Made by a program: the position numbers and the translations under genes. Positions 61,001 through 64,000 of a DNA stretch of 64,000 bases are shown piece by piece. This stretch comes from Xanthomarina maritima (GTDB taxonomy: Bacteria > Bacteroidota > Bacteroidia > Flavobacteriales > Flavobacteriaceae), in assembly GCF_008084905.1 (NCBI RefSeq), contig NZ_VSFC01000002.1, forward strand, positions 143,077 through 207,076, in the 5' to 3' direction. How positions within the stretch are numbered: position 1 is the first letter of the stretch; every line of letters begins with the position of its first letter. The notes under the pieces are model-generated. The model worked only from the letters and a program-made list of their open reading frames with translations. It searched no databases and had not been told where the DNA came from.

Positions 61001-63301
61001 TTGAGACGCTAGGTTTACACCAGAAACGTCGGTTAAATCAACTAATTCTGTTTTTCCTGCTTCTGTAACACTAAAACTATGTAGAGGCAACCATGCTCCT
61101 GCACCAATTCGATAATCTACTGTAGCAGTATTGCCATCACCTGAATTTGAAGCATCTTGATAAAACTCTAATATAGTAGGATAATCGGTTTGTGGTGTAG
61201 TAATCGCATCGTTTGTACCAAATACTCTACAAGGTTCTGATGCTCCTGCATGTACTCCAGTAGTTTCTGCTATTGTTCCACTGTTTGACCAACCAGTATT
61301 TGGAAAACCAACAAAATCTTCTTCAACACAAGGCGAACCACTATGTACAAACAATACAGCTTCATCAGATAAGGTATTACCACACGAATTAGTTGCCACT
61401 ATTCTATAAATATATCCATGCATACTAATATTGACGCCCAAAACGGTAAGCGTTGTTGCGTTTGTTCCAGTATTTGTCCAAGTTGCACCATCATTTGTAC
61501 TAACTTGCCATTGATAACTTACTGCTCCAGTAATAGTTGCAGAAAAAGTAGCAGTGCCACCATTTGCTACATTAATATTATCCGGTTGATCTGTAATTTC
61601 CGGAAGATTACTAATGGTAACAGTATATGGGCCAACAACTCCGGATGACCAACATGATGTAAGTGTATTGTAAGCTCTTACATAAAAATCACCATCTATT
61701 GTCACATCTAAAGTATTTGCTGCATCATAAGTAGTGTCAATGCCATTAGCATCTGTTTGCCAGTAATAAACAATATCTGTAGGTGCAGAACCTGAAAAAG
61801 CCAATTCTGCAGTTTCACAAAAGTCAGGAGCATCAATACTTGAAATTGTACCTGAAGGGTCAGTTGGTGGTGTGCATGGAGTTCCACAGTAAACTTCTAA
61901 ATCATCTAAATAAATTGAATTGTTTTCTGTTACCATATATAAACGCATATCAACATTACTAAAACTTGATATGGATGATAAATCGAATGTGTATTGTGCA
62001 TAGGAAGTACCTGTAACAGTTTGAGCAGTAATTGGAACATCTGTCCACGTTCCAGCATTATCATACTGAACCTTTATTTGACTGCCTGATCCACCAGATA
62101 ATCTTGCCCAAAAAGATAAAGACATAGGGTTGCTTGTTGAAGGTAATTCTAACCAATCCCCAACATCATTAAATCCAATTTTTCTTGAACCACTATTAGC
62201 ACTACCTGTACTAGCATAACAACCGTCTGAATCATAATCTCCATCAGGAGTAGTGTTTGTCCAGGAAGCTGCACCAGATTGATTACTCCAGCTATCAGCA
62301 TCTTCAAACCCTGTAGCTAGACACGGTCCAACATACACATCCCATTGCGCATATAAAGTAATATCGGTAGAAAAATTATAAGATGCTCCATCTGCATATG
62401 TAGTACCACTCCCATTAGCAGCAGTATTCCAACTGTTAAAGGTAAAACCTGCATTGGTAAATGTATTGCTAGTTAAGTTTGCAGCTATACAATCCATTTG
62501 TGGGGACATTGTACCAGTACCACCATTGTTATTAAATGTTACTGTATTAGCTGTAGATATCCACTGCGCGTATAACGTGGTACTTGCTGTAATTGTAAAA
62601 GTGTTGCCTGAGCTATAACCTGTTCCAGAACCATCAGTAGCAGTATTCCAGTTGTTGAATGTACTACATGTATTGGTTAAAGAACCTATGTTACCTAAAA
62701 CCGTTACGGTATCTCCAGAAGTATATGGATTATTAGTGTCAATTGGAACAGAACCACCTGTGTTGCCATTACCATTGTAAGTGACTGTTGGTCCTGCAGG
62801 TACTGAGTTATCAGTAATTGTATAATCATCTACGTAAACAATCTCTGCACCATCAAAGCCACTTTGGTCATAAAATCGTAAACCAAATTCCTCACTTGTA
62901 GAAGTTGCTGTAAAAGTTGTAGTTATTTCTTGCCATGATGTAGTATTAGAATTTGTTGAATAGTTTCCATATCCACCATTGTAGAAAAAACGAGCCCTCA
63001 TATTTCCTTCTGTGTGCCTAACCCAAACTGATACCGTATAAACATGTCCATTGATTAAAGTCACAGTTTGTCTTAAATCTGTATTCCCATGATCGATTGT
63101 AGTGACATTTATACTAGCAGAGGAGCTTCCTCCATGAACAATTGTTGTTTCTTCAGACGTGGTAATTCCACTATCAATTGTTGTCCAGCCTGTTGGAGTT
63201 GAACCAGACCAAGTTTCAAAATCACCGTTAACTATCTGCCCAAAACCAGACAAAACAAAGCACAAGAATGCTGCTAATGCAAGGGAGTATTTTTTAATCA
63301 T
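58046..63301 (-). CDS. Large multi-domain T9SS-exported surface protein
   Basis: A 1751-residue protein: signal (LALAAFLCFVLSGFGQ); CBM-like beta-sandwich (NGDFETWSGSTPTGWTTIDS, ~20-165); two InlB-type Listeria-Bacteroides repeats (VTYNGNGNTGGSVP and VTFNNNGGTGTMSP, each with FNNW/FNSWNTA and LYAQW, ~170-325); a beta-sandwich with LDDLEVYCGTPC; an Ig-like domain (PEITDQPDNINVANGGTATF ... QWQVSTNDGATW); another CBM-like segment ending in LDDVKVYCTPC; an IPT/TIG-like domain (SGPIGTYVTISGSQLG); a lamin-tail-like part (LFIYELFDEDQNIDGSGG); a large C-terminal region with YSSPVVNADITAVFPNPRG; and a T9SS type A sorting domain at ~1675-1751. Ligand unknown. Confidence 0.9.
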   Translation of the reverse strand: MIKKYSLALAAFLCFVLSGFGQIVNGDFETWSGSTPTGWTTIDSGITTSEETTIVHGGSSSASINVTTIDHGNTDLRQTVTLINGHVYTVSVWVRHTEGNMRARFFYNGGYGNYSTNSNTTSWQEITTTFTATSTSEEFGLRFYDQSGFDGAEIVYVDDYTITDNSVPAGPTVTYNGNGNTGGSVPIDTNNPYTSGDTVTVLGNIGSLTNTCSTFNNWNTATDGSGTGYSSGNTFTITASTTLYAQWISTANTVTFNNNGGTGTMSPQMDCIAANLTSNTFTNAGFTFNSWNTAANGSGTTYADGASYNFSTDITLYAQWDVYVGPCLATGFEDADSWSNQSGAASWTNTTPDGDYDSDGCYASTGSANSGSRKIGFNDVGDWLELPSTSNPMSLSFWARLSGGSGSQIKVQYDNAGTWTDVPITAQTVTGTSYAQYTFDLSSISSFSNVDMRLYMVTENNSIYLDDLEVYCGTPCTPPTDPSGTISSIDAPDFCETAELAFSGSAPTDIVYYWQTDANGIDTTYDAANTLDVTIDGDFYVRAYNTLTSCWSSGVVGPYTVTISNLPEITDQPDNINVANGGTATFSATITGAVSYQWQVSTNDGATWTNTGTNATTLTVLGVNISMHGYIYRIVATNSCGNTLSDEAVLFVHSGSPCVEEDFVGFPNTGWSNSGTIAETTGVHAGASEPCRVFGTNDAITTPQTDYPTILEFYQDASNSGDGNTATVDYRIGAGAWLPLHSFSVTEAGKTELVDLTDVSGVNLASQANVRFRFNSTFNSWYLDDVKVYCTPCTPPTITTTIDLSSGPIGTYVTISGSQLGTATVSINSITLTPISQNANEIIIQIPNNAVDGSIIIETNSLVCDTAFPFDVIDQELSCQTNITPPPTDLFIYELFDEDQNIDGSGGAWGNGGMITIFNGTLETKDLSEYRFYRSTDYTDTASFPYSLWHSPSGTLAPGEVYRIWIDGSNCTDYPTPYETALIGFNANDGVELRKNNGSGSYITIDQLHTANLVGYRYLRDLSATNKPVATYNAADWAFTDIYPSSPYCVGAGQAPNFESGTPSISLSVPTTTCSTFEITASATEGYTGIYGTDSYNLTFQWYYYDGINDVWNSISTGGDYTVVNSTTQSTLSIDHILSKTNFQFYCEVSEGSSCYTASEAIKIELNTSTWTSGAWDNGAPDEYTIAVIDGLYDTTLNGNIDACQLIINSGVNRTLNVTDSHYVRVVNNVVNNGTITVQTHGAFVQDGVGANAGTFTNNGTGTANVTKQTSNFFDDGYNYHYTYWSSPVVNADITAVFPNPRGNRRFYFETANYLDQHTDGTTNGVPDDIDDNGNDWQIATGSMEAGRGYAITATSPPGFPYNNTNLFTGDFNTGDITKSIVINGYFGDNDWNLIGNPYPSAIDFNLLFNFGSNNTIIDGAAFLWSQSAPPEDINPGNEVLNFNQNDYAVISAGSGNIAGGAIGTPPNDFIPSGQGFFVKGLSTNSITFNNDMRMRDGTSNDVFYRTNNDTETLGDQANRLWVNLTSDNGVFSQLLIAYVDGATNSKDSWSYDVPRNMSTGLYSTFYSLIENEDGKFAIQGKFPESLTLDEIISIGFNTTITVPTLYKFSIAQLEGEFMNENTIYLKDKLLNVIHDLSASDYTFTSEIGEFNERFEIVFRDSFLSINEEALSVTNLTIIELQNGEVQFKVPSQYEIKTVELIDLLGRTIYKLNGQSSIETYNLSNLSQATYVAKVTLANGQVLTKKVVKRK

Positions 63302-63418
63302 AGTTAGTAATTAATTTTTTCACTTGCCAAAACAAGCCTACAAATATAATACAAATTACAGATAATACCATGTGTTGCAACTAGTTAATTGTTAACAAAT
63401 TGTTATTATCTTGCAGCC

Positions 63419-63889
63419 ATGAAACCCATTAAAACATACACTTTAGAAGAAGCCAAAGGAACTCTTGAAAACTACTGTGCCTACCAGGAACGTTGCCATA
63501 AAGAGGTGGTTAAAAAACTACAAGATATGCGTATGATTCCAGAAGCCATAGATGTGGTTGTAGTGCATTTATTAAACCACGATTTTTTAAACGAAACTCG
63601 TTTTGCAAAAACCTATGCTCGTGGTAAATTTCGAGTTAAAAAATGGGGTAGAAAACGTATTACCTTAGAATTAAAAAAACGAGATATCTCTGCTTTCAAC
63701 ATTAAAGAAGCCTTTAAAGAGATTTCAGAGGCAGACTATTTACAAACCTTTCACGAATTAGCAGAAAAAAAAGCACAAATAATTACTGAAACTAATGTGT
63801 ATAAAAAACGCAAAAAACTTGCTGATTATTTGTTGTATAGAGGATGGGAAAGCCATTTAGTGTATGATAAAGTCAATGAGCTGTTTTAG
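63419..63889 (+). CDS. recX: RecX regulatory protein
   Basis: A 156-residue RecX-family protein of three-helix repeats: LENYCAYQERCHKEVVKKLQ, VVVHLLNHDFLNETRFAKTY, ARGKFRVKKWGRKRITLELK and the C-terminal KKLADYLLYRGWESHLVYDK. RecX binds RecA filaments and limits recombinase and LexA-cleavage activity. The ATG at 63419 gives MKPIKTYTLEEAKGTLENYC; the in-frame ATG at 63389 is upstream of a typical flavobacterial start and is rejected. Cytoplasmic. RecA is not in this window. Confidence 0.92.
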   Translation: MKPIKTYTLEEAKGTLENYCAYQERCHKEVVKKLQDMRMIPEAIDVVVVHLLNHDFLNETRFAKTYARGKFRVKKWGRKRITLELKKRDISAFNIKEAFKEISEADYLQTFHELAEKKAQIITETNVYKKRKKLADYLLYRGWESHLVYDKVNELF

Positions 63890-63892
63890 CTA

Positions 63893-63916
63893 TTCTTAAT
63901 TAAGACTAATTAAGAA
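63893..63916. repeat. AT-rich inverted repeat after recX
   Basis: TTCTTAATTA (63893-63902) and TAATTAAGAA (63907-63916) are a perfect 10-base inverted repeat with a four-base loop, starting three bases after the recX stop. It might be a weak terminator, but lacks a T tract. Confidence 0.45.
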
Positions 63917-63957
63917 GATTATCAATAGCATTCTATGTGTCTTATCATAAAAATAGG

Positions 63958-64000
63958 TATTGTCTTGTCCTGAAATAGCTATACACAAAACAAGTGTATG
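63958..64000 (+). mobile_element. Possible insertion-sequence end, cut by window edge
   Basis: TTGTCCTGAAATAGCTATAC is followed by a hairpin ATACAC / GTGTAT (63981-63986 with 63994-63999). It resembles the terminal TGTCCTGAAATAG plus short stem that I recall from the left ends of IS3-like elements in flavobacteria. No transposase is visible because the sequence ends here, so this is tentative. Confidence 0.25.

Overview
The window is chromosomal DNA from a low-GC member of the Flavobacteriia (Bacteroidota), probably a marine or aquatic Flavobacteriaceae. This is inferred from the AT-rich sequence, proteins with type IX secretion (T9SS) C-terminal sorting domains, a PorZ-type T9SS component, a complete Bat aerotolerance operon, a TonB-dependent receptor with a carboxypeptidase-regulatory-like N-terminus, Bacteroidota-type TAnnTTTG promoter elements, and strong hairpin/T-tract terminators between genes. 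I saw no rRNA, tRNA, CRISPR array, prophage or complete insertion sequence. About 58 protein genes fill nearly all of the window.

Layout. 1-9.2 kb: a truncated MFS transporter, an OmpA-like protein, recJ, an OsmC protein, an AhpD-like protein, a probable Fe-S uracil-DNA glycosylase, rsmI, an unknown gene, tdk and alr. 9.2-10.8 kb: mscL and asd. 10.8-17.1 kb: a surface/redox cluster with a diheme c-type lipoprotein, a T9SS-exported FG-GAP/ASPIC protein, and a DUF1800-DUF1501 pair. 17.1-20.4 kb: an AlbA_2-type protein, a short-chain dehydrogenase and a DUF4382 lipoprotein. 20.5-29.8 kb: the Bat operon (moxR, DUF58, an extra membrane gene, batA-batE). 29.9-35.5 kb: a small membrane protein and two consecutive beta-carbonic anhydrase + SulP anion transporter modules, probably for bicarbonate. 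35.5-40.7 kb: cvpA, pheS flanked by two unknown conserved-looking genes, a DUF1295/metallo-beta-lactamase-like pair and gpsA. 40.8-43.3 kb: two lipoproteins and a BON-LysM protein. 43.4-45.5 kb: yicC-gmk-nadD. 45.6-49.8 kb: a thioesterase, EamA transporter, ArsC-like protein, DinB-like protein, DUF3298 lipoprotein and a transsulfuration enzyme. 49.9-57.9 kb: a THC0290_0291-type outer-membrane protein, gdhA, porZ-recO and a TonB-dependent receptor. 58.0-63.3 kb: a 1751-residue modular T9SS protein. 63.4-63.9 kb: recX. The last 50 bases may be the edge of an insertion sequence.

Most of the window is ordinary flavobacterial core genome. The least explained parts are the tandem carbonic anhydrase-SulP locus (near-identical transporters paired with different carbonic anhydrases, and an extra ~80-residue domain in the transporters), the diheme/ASPIC/DUF1800/DUF1501 surface cluster, a family of short dispersed hairpins that sit directly upstream of start codons, and a few conserved-looking genes of unknown function coupled to housekeeping genes such as pheS. 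All family assignments are from recognition of motifs and sequence character by eye; no search was run.
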